The notes: generated by a model not told the origin, from the letters alone. Shown: positions 22,497-33,491, numbered from the stretch's first letter. The stretch: 64,000 nt of DNA from Nymphaea colorata (GCF_008831285.2 NC_045145.1:12958802-13022801), one strand, 5' to 3'. Translations and numbers: made by a program.

Positions 22497-23878
22497 TCTT
22501 TCTCCACTCCCTCTCCCTTTCTGTCGTTCAATCCGTAGGCCATGGCCGAGACAAAACGCCTTTCTCTACTTAGATACTCATTCTTCGTCTCTGATTTACA
22601 GCCCTGACCTGCAGAAAGGAGGTGGGTAGCGGAGTTGGAATTAACCTTTTTTCCATTTTTCTCAAGGAACCGTTACAATAGGAGAAGTCTAAGGAATTCA
22701 TCTTGTTATGAACCCTTCCATCACAAAGCCCTATATTTACAGCTTTTTCGTGGAATACACATAAACCACCTTTATGCATACTCTCGATTACTAACCCAGA
22801 GGAACAACTACACTCGTCCTGAGCCCATCTCTCATCACTCATTTTGCTACTTGCCAAGGTTTCAAAGAACACTCGGGCTTCCACCTCTGCGCACTTTCAT
22901 GTTTGATTCTTGCATATGTTTGATTGCAAAGGCGCAAAGGCGAATAACATTTCCTAATCCTTGAGCTTCTCGACATCACTGAAACCATCTTCATAGCTCA
23001 CACGAAGAATCATTCCAGTCTTCTCCTTCAATTGACTGATAGCAAGGGCTTGAAACTTCCTCCTTGACCCTCAAAGGAACAAACTAAACATCACAAGAAA
23101 TCAATCTCCTTGAACTCACCACAAAAATTTCAAAGCTGAAGGTCAACCTAAAAAAAAAAATCGAAATGACAAAGAAGCCAAGAAAAAAAAAGCAAGAAAA
23201 AGGAAAAGAAAATTAATGACAAAAGAAAGCAAGAAAGGAAAAGTGCTTCTTGATTAGTTTTTTTAAAAGGCAGGAACCAAGTTAGTTAATTCCTGATTTG
23301 TTTTCTCATTTTTTTGTGTTTGATAGTTAAGATTCCCTGCATCATAATTATATTTTCATCACTTGTTCACTAAACTTCTGTATATTTTTATGTTCTTAAG
23401 GTGCCGCTGGTTATGATAGTTTGGTTTTTAGTTTAGTTCTTTTGATCAGTTTGGTTTCAAATTTTATAGAAGGTTAGTTTCTATACATTTGTTTTTCATG
23501 TTATTTCTGCCTTTCTGCCTTGTGTACTTTGAGTCTTGCATGTTCATCTTCGTTGCAAGCATAATAGTCATCTTGCATGTTAGTATAGCTTATTGATTTT
23601 TCCATGTTTTTTACTGGTTTTTAAGATATTTATTTCCTACAAATTGTCTTCAAGAACTACTATTCTGTTTCCAGTGGAAATGAGGTTATTGGTTTCCATA
23701 GACATGTCTGACTGGCCCATCAGGATGCAGTTAGGGGAAGTTAAATTGATGGGTGCGTCAAGAGCAAAATTGTTATATTGAATTTAGGCTTACTTGGCTA
23801 ATTTTTTACTATACATAATTGTCCTTTGTAATCTCTTCTCTTCTATTCATTGAGTTACTTTGCAGCTAACTGAATGCA
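22497..23878. repeat. second copy of the five-block duplication (rearranged)
   Basis: Contains counterparts of blocks at 13583, 14793, 15160 (inverted here), 15625 and 16570, in the same order but with the large spacers missing. It covers about 1.4 kb against about 3.6 kb in the first copy. Its block 5 keeps an open 62-codon frame (23593-23781), which is frameshifted in the first copy. Nature of the duplicated unit is unknown. Confidence 0.85.
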
Positions 23879-24654
23879 CTTAGGAAAGAACATTACTGCA
23901 GCAACTGAAGGCACAACAGACTGGCCAGGTGCATTAGTGATCTCTTTTTTTAAAGGGGGGAGGCGTAGAAAGTTGATGCCCCTTGACATTCAAAATGAAA
24001 ACTAGTCATCTACTAACCCCACCTCAAGCCATTGCGCCAATCCCATTGATAACAACATGCCCCATATATTCAGTGGCCAAAAGTATGTGCTGGAGGGGCC
24101 AAGACGGTGAGCATCCACAACAAGTTGGTAGAAAAAACCAGTCTATCAGTAATAGCTAGAGGATGCCATTAATTGTACTTCTTCTTAGAAGGGAGAGGTA
24201 AACAAAACCTATCACTTCAGCTGTGTAAGTTCAGATGCTGCTCTGGTAAAGCAATATTGGAACATTTTGATAGGTAAATATTTCTAGAATGACACGGTCT
24301 TTGAAATTAGAAGAACATGGTCACTGACAGATAAAATGGGAACTCAAATATCTGCTTAATCTTGCATTAGCAGCAGGAACAGATGCTATGGTGCCCAGTG
24401 TAGCAATGTTTCCTGCTCTGGAACGGCCTCGAGTTTACATGGGCAGTCACCTCTCCAATGCAGAGGGATCAAATTTGGAATGGCCGAATGGGTATGTTAG
24501 GTATCATCAGCTGGATCCTTGCAGATGTTCCTCAGAACATCACCATTTAACAAGTACATGTTGAAAATTTTACCTCAAAACTTGAATATTGATTTGATAT
24601 TTGCTCATTCTTCTCTTACGTATATAGAGGCTTGTCAGTCCATGCACCAGAAAC
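23879..24654. other. unassigned sequence upstream of the copia remnant
   Basis: No gene recognised. Similarity to the copia integrase begins only just before 24680, so the 5' part of that element is missing rather than hidden here. Confidence 0.5.
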
Positions 24655-25194
24655 ATGCCCATTCTCACATACACTAGACAAATTTCATGTCCGCATACAC
24701 CTCAGCAAAACGGAATTGCTGAAAGGAAACATAGGCATATTGTTGAAAGTGCACTTAGCATGATGCATGAAACAGACTTACCTATGACATTGTGGACCGA
24801 GGCTTTCCATACGGCTGTACATGTTATAAATCGATTGCCATTGGCTTTGCTTGATGGAAAATCACTATTTTTTCTTTTACACCAAGAGCAGCCACGTTAT
24901 GAGGAGTTGCGTGTTTTTGGATGTGTGTGCTATGTGCATGTTGATGTTTCCTTGCGAAACAAATTTCAAGATCATGCTGTTTTATGTAGATTTATAGGGT
25001 ATGCAGAAAATTACAAGGGTTATAGGTGTTACAATTCTAAAACTGGGCGTGTACATATTTCACGGCATGTTGTATTTGATGAGAACAGGTTACAGGATCC
25101 CAAGGCTACTTCTGTGACACTCAAGGACAAAAATGAAGTTTATGATACCTGGCTTCATGCTGAAATCTTAAGACAAGGGGCAGCAAAATGTTGA
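24655..25194 (+). pseudogene. copia integrase C-terminal part
   Basis: The 179-residue frame starts near HTPQQNGIAERKHRHIVE, which carries the glutamate of the D,D-35-E integrase triad. It continues through WTEAFHTAVHVINRLP and the plant copia region FGCVCYVHV, then FIGYAENYKGYRCYN. The N-terminal zinc-binding part and the first two catalytic Asp residues are missing. Ends in an early stop. Confidence 0.88.
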
Positions 25195-25496
25195 CTGAGC
25201 AAAATGAGCAAGTTGTTAATGAGCCCTAAGTAGTTCCTTGAGCAGCACTACTTCCTTGGACAGCATGCCTTCATCTTCTCAGCCCAGTGAGCCACCTATG
25301 CATAATCGGTTCTCAGGCCTGGTGTATTCTAGGCGATCAGTAGGATACTGCAGTTCCACGCCAATCACAACGCGTGCGACATCCTATTGATAGATGGGTG
25401 AGCTATAACAGTTTTTCTTTGGATTTTCAGCTGTTTATGACAGAAGTCAGCAAAAAGGTGGAACCAACATCTTATCACAATAAGAAAAATGTTGGG

Positions 25497-26153
25497 TTGA
25501 AGCTATTAATGAGGAAATGGCAGCCTTGCATGAATGTCAGACTTGGCAGATTGTCCCTCGTCCAACTGATAAGAATGTTGTGGGATCCAAATGGGTTTAT
25601 AAACTGAAATATAAACCAGATGGTAGCATTGATCGGTATAAAGCACGACTTGTGGCGCGCGGTTTCACTCATCAATATGGGGAAGATTATGATGAAACAT
25701 TCAGTCCAGTCATCAAGATGGGAACAATCCGTGTCATTATTTCTCTTGCAGTCTCGTATGGATGGCCTCTCTATCAGTTAGATGTCAAAAATGCATTTCT
25801 TCATGGAATTCTTAAGGAAGAGGTATACATGGAGCAACCTCCCGGCTACACTACTCATGATTCTCAAAAATGGGTTTGCAAATTACACAAGTCTCTATAT
25901 GGGTTGAAGCAAGCTTCTAGGTCATGGTTTGATCGTTTTTCTCATCACATACAACAAATTGGTTTTCTCCGAAGCTCTCTCGATCACTCTTTGTTTATCT
26001 ATCGCACTGGAGAAGCTACCACCTGGTTACTTATCTATGTATCGCACTGGAGAAGCTACCACCTGGTTACTTATCTATGTTGATTATATTGTTATAACTG
26101 AGAATTCTTCTTCACATATATCTTATGTTAAAGGTATGTTGAAGGTATGTTGA
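25497..26153 (+). pseudogene. copia reverse transcriptase, frameshifted by a 40-bp tandem duplication
   Basis: The frame from about 25517 encodes WQIVPRP, KWVYKLKYKPDGSIDRYKAR, LVARGFTHQYGEDYDETFSPV and LDVKNAFLHGILKEEVYMEQ, all standard copia RT motifs. A 40-bp segment (TATCGCACTGGAGAAGCTAC start) is repeated in tandem at 25999-26079, shifting the frame. The following frame reads YVDY in place of the catalytic YVDD. A second tandem duplication, 11 bp (GGTATGTTGAA), occurs at about 26131-26153. Together they add 51 bp, so the original frame resumes afterwards. Confidence 0.88.
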
Positions 26154-27056
26154 AGCAAGAGTTCAAGATGAAGGATCTGGGAGAATTACGATATTTTTTG
26201 GGTGTTGAACTTGACAGGACAAATGATATGACTCTTACACAGCACAAGTATACCCTTGATGTTTTGGATAGGGCAGGTATGACACTAATTGCAAACCCAT
26301 CACTACCCCCAGTGTTCTGAATACTAAATTGACTGCATCTGATGGAACTGCTACATATTCCAATCCCACATTCTATCGCAGCATTGTTGGTATGTTACAA
26401 TACCTTACCTTTACTCGCCCAGACATAGTATATGCTGTAAATCAGATTTCTCAGTTCATGCATGCACCCACTGAAGGACATATGGATGCTGCTAAGCGGA
26501 TCCTACGGTATCTCAAAGAGATGGACTAGTCTACACCAAATGTTCCAATGTTTTTCTTGGACATAGCATATATACATATACTGATGCCGACTGGGCAGGC
26601 GATCCCGATGACCGACGATCAGTTTCAGGTTTCTGTCTCTTTCTTGATTCTAACCTCATTTGTTGGAGCAGTAAGAAGCAGCGTGCTGTTGCACGATCTA
26701 GCACTGAGGCAGAATATAGAGCAATGGCTGCAGGGATGGCTCAAGCGTCATGGTTACGTCATTTACTTGGGGAGCTCAATCTTCCTATTGTTCGGTCATC
26801 ATTACTATGTGACAATCAAAGTGCGATAAAAATTGCTTTCAATCCCATTTTGCATAATCGCACCAAACATATAGAGATTGATCAACATTTCATTCGACAG
26901 AAGGTTGAAGAAGCCGAGATCTTGCCTACTTATATATCTACCAATGAACAGATAGCTGATCTTTTTACCAAAGGTCTCACAGGGCAACATTTTTGGGATT
27001 TGAAGAACAAGTTGTGCATGATCAAATCTCATGCACAACTTGAGGGGAGCTGTTAG
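26154..27056 (+). pseudogene. copia RT thumb and RNase H, multiply frameshifted
   Basis: The RT tail (KMKDLGELRYFLGVEL) is followed by frameshifted pieces: SIVGMLQYLTFTRPDIVYAVN, then RNase H with TDADWAG-type and STEAEYRAMA-type stretches split over frames, and finally SLLCDNQSAIKIAFNP, HIEIDQHFIRQKV and IADLFTKGL. The last piece (26724-27056) is an open frame ending at the TAG that overlaps the start of the LTR-like sequence. At least two frameshifts lie between 26280 and 26730. Confidence 0.87.
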
Positions 27057-27160
27057 CGTATGGGGATCGGGTCTGTTTTTTTATCTTTTTATGTACAAAT
27101 CTGTTGTAACCTATTAGGGTTATTCTTTAATTAAAGATTAAGGAACGCAGGGCTGTGTTA
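27051..27160 (+). repeat. start of the copia 3' LTR, right end not resolved
   Basis: TGTTAGCGTATGG follows the polypurine tract directly, as expected for an LTR start. The 5' LTR is missing, so the right boundary cannot be found by comparison. The coordinate given is a rough minimum. Confidence 0.5.
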
Positions 27161-27736
27161 AGGCCTAGACCAGGTAGAGTCTGGTTCAAAACTGGGACTG
27201 ACTGAGCTAAACTAATTAGGTCTAGCATGTTCAAACTAGGTCAGGGCTAGGTTAGCTCGAGGCTCACATGGGTTCAGCCCGTGAGGACCTAAAAGCAAAT
27301 GAGTTCAGTCCTAGGTTAACTCTGTGCTCAGTCTGGCCGGTTTAGGTAGGCTGAGGCAGGTGTGGGCCTCACAGAACCCAGTCGGGATCCACGAGCCAAA
27401 TTGAATCAGAACGGACCTAGGTGTGGGCCTTAGACAAAGAAAATTCTCTGATGCCTTTTCTAGTGATGTCTATTACATTGCGAGGAATTATAAAAACATG
27501 TAAATCCATGTTCAGCTGACTATAAAAAAACTTTAACTAGATGCCCTTAGTAAAATCTTCAATCATTATCTGATCAGATGTGTAACAGTATTTTGCTTTT
27601 CATGTTTATTTTTATTTTTTGGCATTCCTTGCCTACTTAATGATCATTGTATCCAAATGAATAATGTATCTTATAGGTGCAATGGCGAGCTCATCTACCT
27701 ATAAGGTGCTTGAACTCAAATGTGGCCAGTTAGTAG
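27161..27736. other. repeat-like, GC-richer intergenic sequence
   Basis: Between about 27170 and 27440 the sequence is dense in GGTTCA, GGCCTAG and GTGGGCCT words. The composition resembles the foldback at 568-928, but no clear termini are seen. No gene. Confidence 0.4.
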
Positions 27737-28180
27737 TAGGGGTGAACACGAGCAGAGTCGAGCCCGAGTTTAGCCAGCTCGAGCTCGGCTTGACTAATGA
27801 ACCTCGAGCTCGTGAATAGCTCAATGAAAGCAGCTCGAGCTCGACTCAACAGTTACATGTTGAGCTCGAGCTTGACTCGATTAAGGCTCGACAAACTCGT
27901 TTGAATAGAATTGATATTCATCGTTCAAGCTCGACTCGATTAAGGCTCCACAAACTCGTTTGAATGAAATTGATATTCATTGTTACGTGTTGACCTCGAG
28001 CTCGACTTGGTTAGGGCTCGAGCTCGATTCGACAATTATATGTTGAGTTCAAAATCAACTCGATTATTTGAACGAGTCGACTCATGAAATCTAGCTCGAC
28101 TCATTAAGCAAATGACACAGTTTGAGCTAGTTCATGCTCGTTCATGAGCCAAGCTTTAACGAGTCGAGCTCGAGCTTTTG
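27737..28180. mobile_element. third copy of the TAGGGGTGAACA hAT-type MITE, right end eroded
   Basis: Starts TAGGGGTGAACACGAGC, identical to the left end at 11909, and continues with the same GAGCTCGACTCG-rich interior. The right end reads CGAGCTTTTGTTGTTGGGG instead of the expected GTTCATCCCTA, and no TSD is found. Confidence 0.75.
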
Positions 28181-29265
28181 TTGTTGGGGATGTATCCTGA
28201 TCATCGGTAACTTTTTAAATTGTTGATTGAGTCTATAAAAGCAAATATAAGTTGGCACTTTTGTATGTATGTGTCAATTACAACATTATGTACTATATTT
28301 GGGAAAAATTCTTTTCTTGCTGCCTTCTTCGCAAGATTTTAATAAGTCAAGAATGACATTAGAGGTTTATCGCCCATGCAATGCAGCCATTTTTCAAAGT
28401 GCCACTCTAAAAGTCTCTTTCTTTTCATCCACCAATTATGCACAATAAATATAATGGTTTTCTCATAATGATTTGCACATGTAAAAAGAGCAAATGACAT
28501 ATGATACTTGTTTTTTTACATGTCGTATCAAACAACGCCACATCTCCAAAAACATAATAATCTACACGAGCTATTGTATCTGCCCAAAAACAAGTTTCCT
28601 ATTTGTCCCACCTCATCAATTGGAATTTTAAAATAAAATTCTAGGTTCTCATATCTCTTTCATTTGAAGTAATTCACCATTATTTGCTTATCTTTTTCAT
28701 ATATGCTATTAAACACATTTTTTTGGAGAAGCATGTACAATTGTTTTTTGTGAATGCCATATTTCCCATCTCATCAACCTATGTAAAAACATCAATCACT
28801 TTTACTGTGTTCAAGATTGACCCACTACTAAGATATGTGCAAGTATGAAACAAGTTCTAGTGGTCGTGGCAATGATGGAAAGAATGACGAATGGAGCGTG
28901 GTTAAAGTTATGAAGAGAGAAGCTCAGGCAAATAGAAGAAAGGATTAGAAGGAGACGCAACAACCGGTTGATAGACATGAGGCCTTGGGGAAGGAACTCA
29001 GAGAGTCATGGGATCTTAAGAGTGTAGAGTGTGGTCTCAAAAGGAAAAGGAGACTGGAGGAAAGAGTCAGAAAAGCAAGGAAAAAGAAGCTCCTTGTACT
29101 TCTATAGCTTCCAGTAAATATTGTTGATCCCGTGGTGAAAGGTACTTCTAACCTGATAACTGCAGAACCCCAAAGGGTCCTTCGGCGTTTGTGTTGTCTC
29201 AATCACTTTTGGGGAGTATTCAGCTTCTTGACTGACTTGGGGGAAGCTGTAGGAGTTATGGGAAA

Positions 29266-29268
<3 letters not shown>
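28181..29268. other. intergenic, no gene recognised
   Basis: AT-rich. Lys/Arg-rich short frames at about 28850-29200 have no domain. Confidence 0.55.

Positions 29269-29318
<50 letters not shown>
29269..29318. repeat. TA dinucleotide microsatellite
   Basis: About 25 uninterrupted TA units. A shorter TA run lies at about 29503-29518. Confidence 0.95.
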
Positions 29319-29320
<2 letters not shown>

Positions 29321-30490
29321 CAGCCGACCAACGCATTTGAAGGATGGTTTTTCTTATATATTTTGTGACGCTAAAGACTGGTGCATTCTGTAAGAGATGT
29401 TAGGAGCCACAATTTTTAATTGTGGAATGCACCATTTTATAATGGTTTTTAACATCATAAAATTAAAAAAAACTCATTCACTTATTTTTGTCGATTTTAA
29501 ATTATATATATATATATAAATATAAATAATAAAAATTGTTGTCAATTAAAAGTACTGTCTGATTTAATACAACGAACGGTTAACAGAACGGTTAACAAAA
29601 GAACGATAAAATATTTTGTGAGTCATTATTAATTTATATTTTTTATTTTATTTATCTTTTAACTATCCACGAATAAACGAAATAGCTAGGTAACTTTAGA
29701 GAGCTAATCATACATTCAATAATTAGGATTATTGATCTAAAGCTCTTGATATAATATTAATTTACTTTTTTTTTTCTCAACCATCCATTTCTTTTACATG
29801 AGTAAACTTGATTAGATTTTTAGATGCCTGAATCAGCTATACACATAGGGCTACACAATGGGTCAAGTCAACTCGGGCACAACTCGAACTTACTCGAAAA
29901 AGCTTGGCTCGAGCTTGATTAAAGTCAAGTTAAACTAGAAACAATAAACGAGTGCAAGCACTCGACTCATTTAAACTCGCATGGACTCATTATATATCAA
30001 TTAGATAAACCGGTTCGCGAAACCGGTTCACCAATTTAGGGTAAAAATTATTTATCGAGGTCTCCACTTTGCCTTCGGTCTTCGCTCTTCCGTCTTTTTT
30101 ATTGGTTTCTGCGGCTCTGCCTCTCTTTCTTCCCATCTACTTTCTCTCTTCCTGTCTTCCTTTTTCTGTCGACCACGACGACCAGACGACCATACCTGAG
30201 ACCACCCTTTGCCTTCGGCCTTCCGTCTTTCCAACTTCTCTCTCTTCCCGTCTTCCCTCTTCCGTCGACCAGACCTGTATGAGAGTGACCTGTGTCATCA
30301 GGATGCCTCTTTTTTGGACCGCACCCGCATTGATGCGACATAAGCGCGGGTACGAGTGCAACCTGGATTCAACATCTAAAGTGAGTTGGGTGCGGTCAGC
30401 CACACCCAATTATTTTGTATGCCAGGCGGGTGAACCGCACCAATGATATTTTGGTTCATTTTCTAAGTTTTTTTATTTTATTTTTATTTT
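29319..30490. other. intergenic AT-rich DNA with a repeat fragment
   Basis: A fragment at about 29847-29985 begins TAGGGCTACACAATGG and has the GACTCG/GCTCGAG-rich style of the hAT MITE family, but lacks recognisable ends. A near-palindrome AACCGGTTCGCGAAACCGG lies at about 30009. From 30060 to 30300 CT-rich sequence contains a repeated CTTTGCCTTCGG / CCGTCTT motif. No gene. Confidence 0.45.
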
Positions 30491-31115
30491 TAAGGCCACG
30501 TTTGATGGCCACGAAAAACACTGTTCATCGAGTGTTTTGCCCCTTCCTCCATCGCGCTCCTCTCTCCCTCACCACCGCCTCTTCATCCTCCAATTGACCG
30601 AGCTTCTTCTCCCTCGCCACCGCCTCTTCCTCCTCCGATCGACCGAGCTCCTTCGATTCTCTTCTCATCACCGAGCCGGCGGGGCGATCGTATTTCTTCA
30701 CGGGTAAGATCGTTCCACTTCCCCTCTCTCGCCCCATCTCTACTTTGTTTCTCTCCCTCTGCCTTTCCTTCTGTGTGTCCACCGCCTCATTGTGTCCAGA
30801 GGAACACAACAGAAGGAGACGCCTGGAAGGAGAACTGTGTGCCCGTCACTTCCCCTCTCTCGCCCCATCTGTACTTCTGTCCGCCGCTCTTCAATTCTCT
30901 TTTTCTTAGAAACCATTTTTTCCTGTTCAAAATTTATCTTACATGATCTACTTCGGTCTTGTCTTTATCAGTTGAATTCTGTGTTACGTGTTTGAGTCGT
31001 GACATTAGACCTTATAAATGGTTTTGCTCTAGGGCCTTGTTGTTTGTTTATTGGACTTTATTTAGATTTAGGGTGAGGTTTATTTATAGTTGTTTTATTG
31101 CTGCATCACGTTCAT

Positions 31116-31237
31116 GGGCACTTTGTAAAACTAGAAAAAATGAACTACATTCATTTGATTGTTTATGGGCACTTCGTAAGCAGAGAAAAAATGAACTACA
31201 TTCATTTCATTGTTTATGGGCACTTCGTGAAACAAGA
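31116..31237. repeat. 51-bp tandem repeat, 2.4 copies
   Basis: Units start GGGCACTTTGTAAA (31116), GGGCACTTCGTAAG (31167) and GGGCACTTCGTGAA (31218). Each full unit includes AATGAACTACATTCATTT. The period of 51 is a multiple of three and an open frame runs through it, but the frame has no known domain. Confidence 0.85.
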
Positions 31238-31255
31238 ATAGGAAGCTAGATTGAT

Positions 31256-31414
31256 TGGAAGGAGAAGGAGCTGAATGCCAAGGCAGAAACGGCTGATGCT
31301 TGCCGAGAAGCTCTCAGCAATGCTGAGTCTAGGATACAGGAGCTAGAGATTCAGCTGCAGAGGTGTATGACTGATAAAAATTATCTTGAATTGAAATTAA
31401 AAGAGGTGCAATGA
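31256..31414 (+). pseudogene. BRE1/HUB2-like coiled-coil exon fragment
   Basis: Fifty-two codons starting WKEKELNAKAETADA, continuing SRIQELEIQLQRC and ending KLKEVQ-stop. The heptad-like Leu/Ile pattern and the order KEKE..AK..., RI.ELE.QL..C and EKN/DKN.LE.K resemble the coiled-coil region of plant BRE1-like histone H2B ubiquitin ligases (HUB2 type). No RING finger or other exon is nearby, so it is a fragment. The family assignment is from memory of the motif order and moderate. Confidence 0.45.
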
Positions 31415-32208
31415 GGATAATATCAGATTGATTAGTACTTGCATTTGAAGTCTTAACTTTCTTGTAAGTTTGTAACTTTCTTGTAAGTTGAAACTTTGAA
31501 GGAGCATTTTGCTTCTACATTTTCTAATTCAAAAGTGAAAAGCCTGTCTGTTGTGTGGTGTCTGAGAGCTACAGTTTGAAAATGCTTGACGGACTTACAT
31601 ATATTTAGTAGGCTTTTTTGATAGATATTGATGCAGTTTAATACATATTTCTCATTCTTCTTAGCATTTTGCCTTCAAAATTGATGTCTTGGCATCATGC
31701 AGACGGGTGAATTTATGACATTGACAAACGTGCAGCAAATGTGATAAAGATCAAGTCCCACAAGACGTTGGTAATTCTGATGGCCTTTGATCATTTATAT
31801 TGTTCTCTCGTTCTAGTGTATGAGCCTCGAATGGTTTATCACATCTAATTATGTGTAGCCCATGTTGTGGTTGAACTTTTCCTTTCTCTACCGCCGATTG
31901 TCATTTTTGTTGATGATGGTTATTTTTCATCATTTCCGACTGATGAAATGTTCTATAGAGCGAGAGGTGCTGCTGAATTATTGCTATTTGTTTCTCTGGT
32001 TTATTAATTTTGTTCTGAATCTATAAACAGTCAAAAAATTTTTCCATGGAAAAATTTTCCTGTCTATCAAGCTATGAATTTTTTTACCCTGAAAAAAAAT
32101 TCCAGGCCATCAAACATGGCCTGGAACAAGAAAAAGGAAAATTTACCTTTCTGCATTTTTATCGTGGAATCCCCCTCAAAAAAATTCAGGCCATCAAACG
32201 TGGCCTAA

Positions 32209-33223
32209 AGAAAATCGATTTAGGGCACGAGATCGCCCCTCTGTCTCTCGCTTGTTCTCTATATCTCTCACTCTGTCGAAGCTGGGGGCCTACGTCTGCC
32301 ATAGCCGACATAGCTATCTGTGTGTTTAGATCTCTCTCTCTCTCTCGCTCTCTCGGATTAAACTTTTTTGAAAATTTTGAAGACGGACTTGCTGGTTCTG
32401 TGATTAAAGTGAATGATCGGATTTTCTAAACGGCACGGTGGCTTTCAAACATTTTGTGTGGCCCATGTATCTGCCAAAAACTGCTTTTAGGTTAGGAAAA
32501 TGTGAGAAAATCTAAAACCTAGCAGAAGGTTTTGGAGAACCTGCTTAATATCTAAAATCCTAATATTGTGCAGGTTCTACTTTTGCAGATACATATTGAA
32601 CATTCTTTTCGTGTAGGTGTGTTTTTTGTTAAGAGAGTAACCGCATCTGGTAATAAACATTTGTAGATGTACTTGGATGAACTTACTTATCCATCATATT
32701 TTTTTAAAGCCCTGGCTCAATGCAAACTGGGTAGAGACCGGCAACTAAAGAAGACTGAGGTGATGTATGGAATGACCTTAAGAGATAATAAAAAAGCATT
32801 CAGCACATATTCTGAGTTTCCTTCATTCATATTCACCCAGTTGTATCTTGTATGTGTTATAGTTAATTATCCCTTTTATGCAACATATTTATAGTTAATG
32901 ATCTTCTTCATTTAAATAATGCTTAAATGGTTAAGTATCTTTTGTGTTTTGTGGTATATGCATTCAGTGAGGTGTTGTCCTGACCTCTACTAAATCAGTG
33001 TGCTTAAGGGTGCTCTACATAGGTTTTCTACTTATGACAAAGGAAGGTAAATGGTTAGCTCAAAGCAGGGAACCTTTACCTTCCAGTATTCACTTGATAT
33101 TTTTCTCTTTATATCAAATCAATTTGGTGTCTTACAAGTCACTGTTGACTTTTTTATAGGACTGGGGATTCTTTGTGCCTTATTTGATTAGTAGCATTTC
33201 ATTGATTGTTCCGGCAGTGGGAA
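32209..33223. other. intergenic or intron-like DNA left of the gypsy element
   Basis: Includes a CT microsatellite at about 32331-32352 and a 75-residue frame at 32667-32894 starting after TTTGTAG, with no recognised domain. Could contain exons of an unidentified gene, which I cannot support. Confidence 0.4.
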
Positions 33224-33460
33224 TGTTAGCCGCCGGCTAACAAGGGCGTGCGAGAGGAACGAGAAAAGAGAAGAGAAACAAGAGATAGAAGGCAATCCCA
33301 AAAGCATGCTTAATTAGGGCATCCCAACTTAAGTACAAGTAATCACGGGTCCGGATTGGACCCACTCTTACTGAAATCAGATCCAAACTGAAACCTCAAA
33401 TACTAAACATAACAGAACTAAACTCCTAATGCCCAACAGATCCCTATATGGATCATAACA
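33224..33460 (-). repeat. 3' LTR of the gypsy element
   Basis: Begins TGTTAGCCGCCGGCTAAC and ends GGATCATAACA on the plus strand. It differs from the right LTR by about eight substitutions and a 2-base indel, so the insertion is not very recent. Confidence 0.95.
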
Positions 33461-33476
33461 AAATACTCCCCCCTTC
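33461..33476 (-). other. polypurine tract of the gypsy element
   Basis: AAATACTCCCCCCTTC on the plus strand, read as GAAGGGGGGAGTATTT on the minus strand, abuts the 3' LTR. It is the expected primer site for plus-strand DNA synthesis. Confidence 0.88.
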
Positions 33477-33491
33477 AATAACACCTTGTCC

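Larger units (their letters stand above)
24655..27056 (+). mobile_element. truncated Ty1/copia retrotransposon
   Basis: Holds, in copia order, the end of the integrase core, the integrase C-terminal region, reverse transcriptase and RNase H, then a polypurine tract (TTGAGGGGAGC) and an LTR-like TGTTAG start at 27051. The 5' LTR, gag, protease and most of the integrase are absent. Several frameshifts break the pol frame. The element is inactive. Confidence 0.9.
30494..32205. mobile_element. TIR element with TAA target duplication carrying a gene fragment (Pack-type candidate)
   Basis: The left end GGCCACGTTTGATGGCC (30494) and the exact reverse complement GGCCATCAAACGTGGCC (ending 32205) form 17-bp terminal inverted repeats. 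Both ends are flanked by TAA, as expected for the 3-bp TWA duplications of PIF/Harbinger-type elements. A related palindrome (GGCCATCAAACATGGCC) occurs inside at about 32105-32121. The interior holds a GC/CT-rich leader-like segment (30540-30720) and a coiled-coil coding fragment at 31256-31414, with no transposase. A 3-bp TSD is weak evidence by itself. Confidence 0.5.

Noticed and set aside
30009-30028. Near-palindrome AACCGGTTCGCGAAACCGG as a regulatory operator
   Set aside because: Single occurrence, imperfect symmetry and no adjacent gene. More likely repeat debris.
32046-32429. 127-codon plus-strand frame
   Set aside because: Spans the right terminus of the TIR element and a CT microsatellite. 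No domain and no likely transcript.
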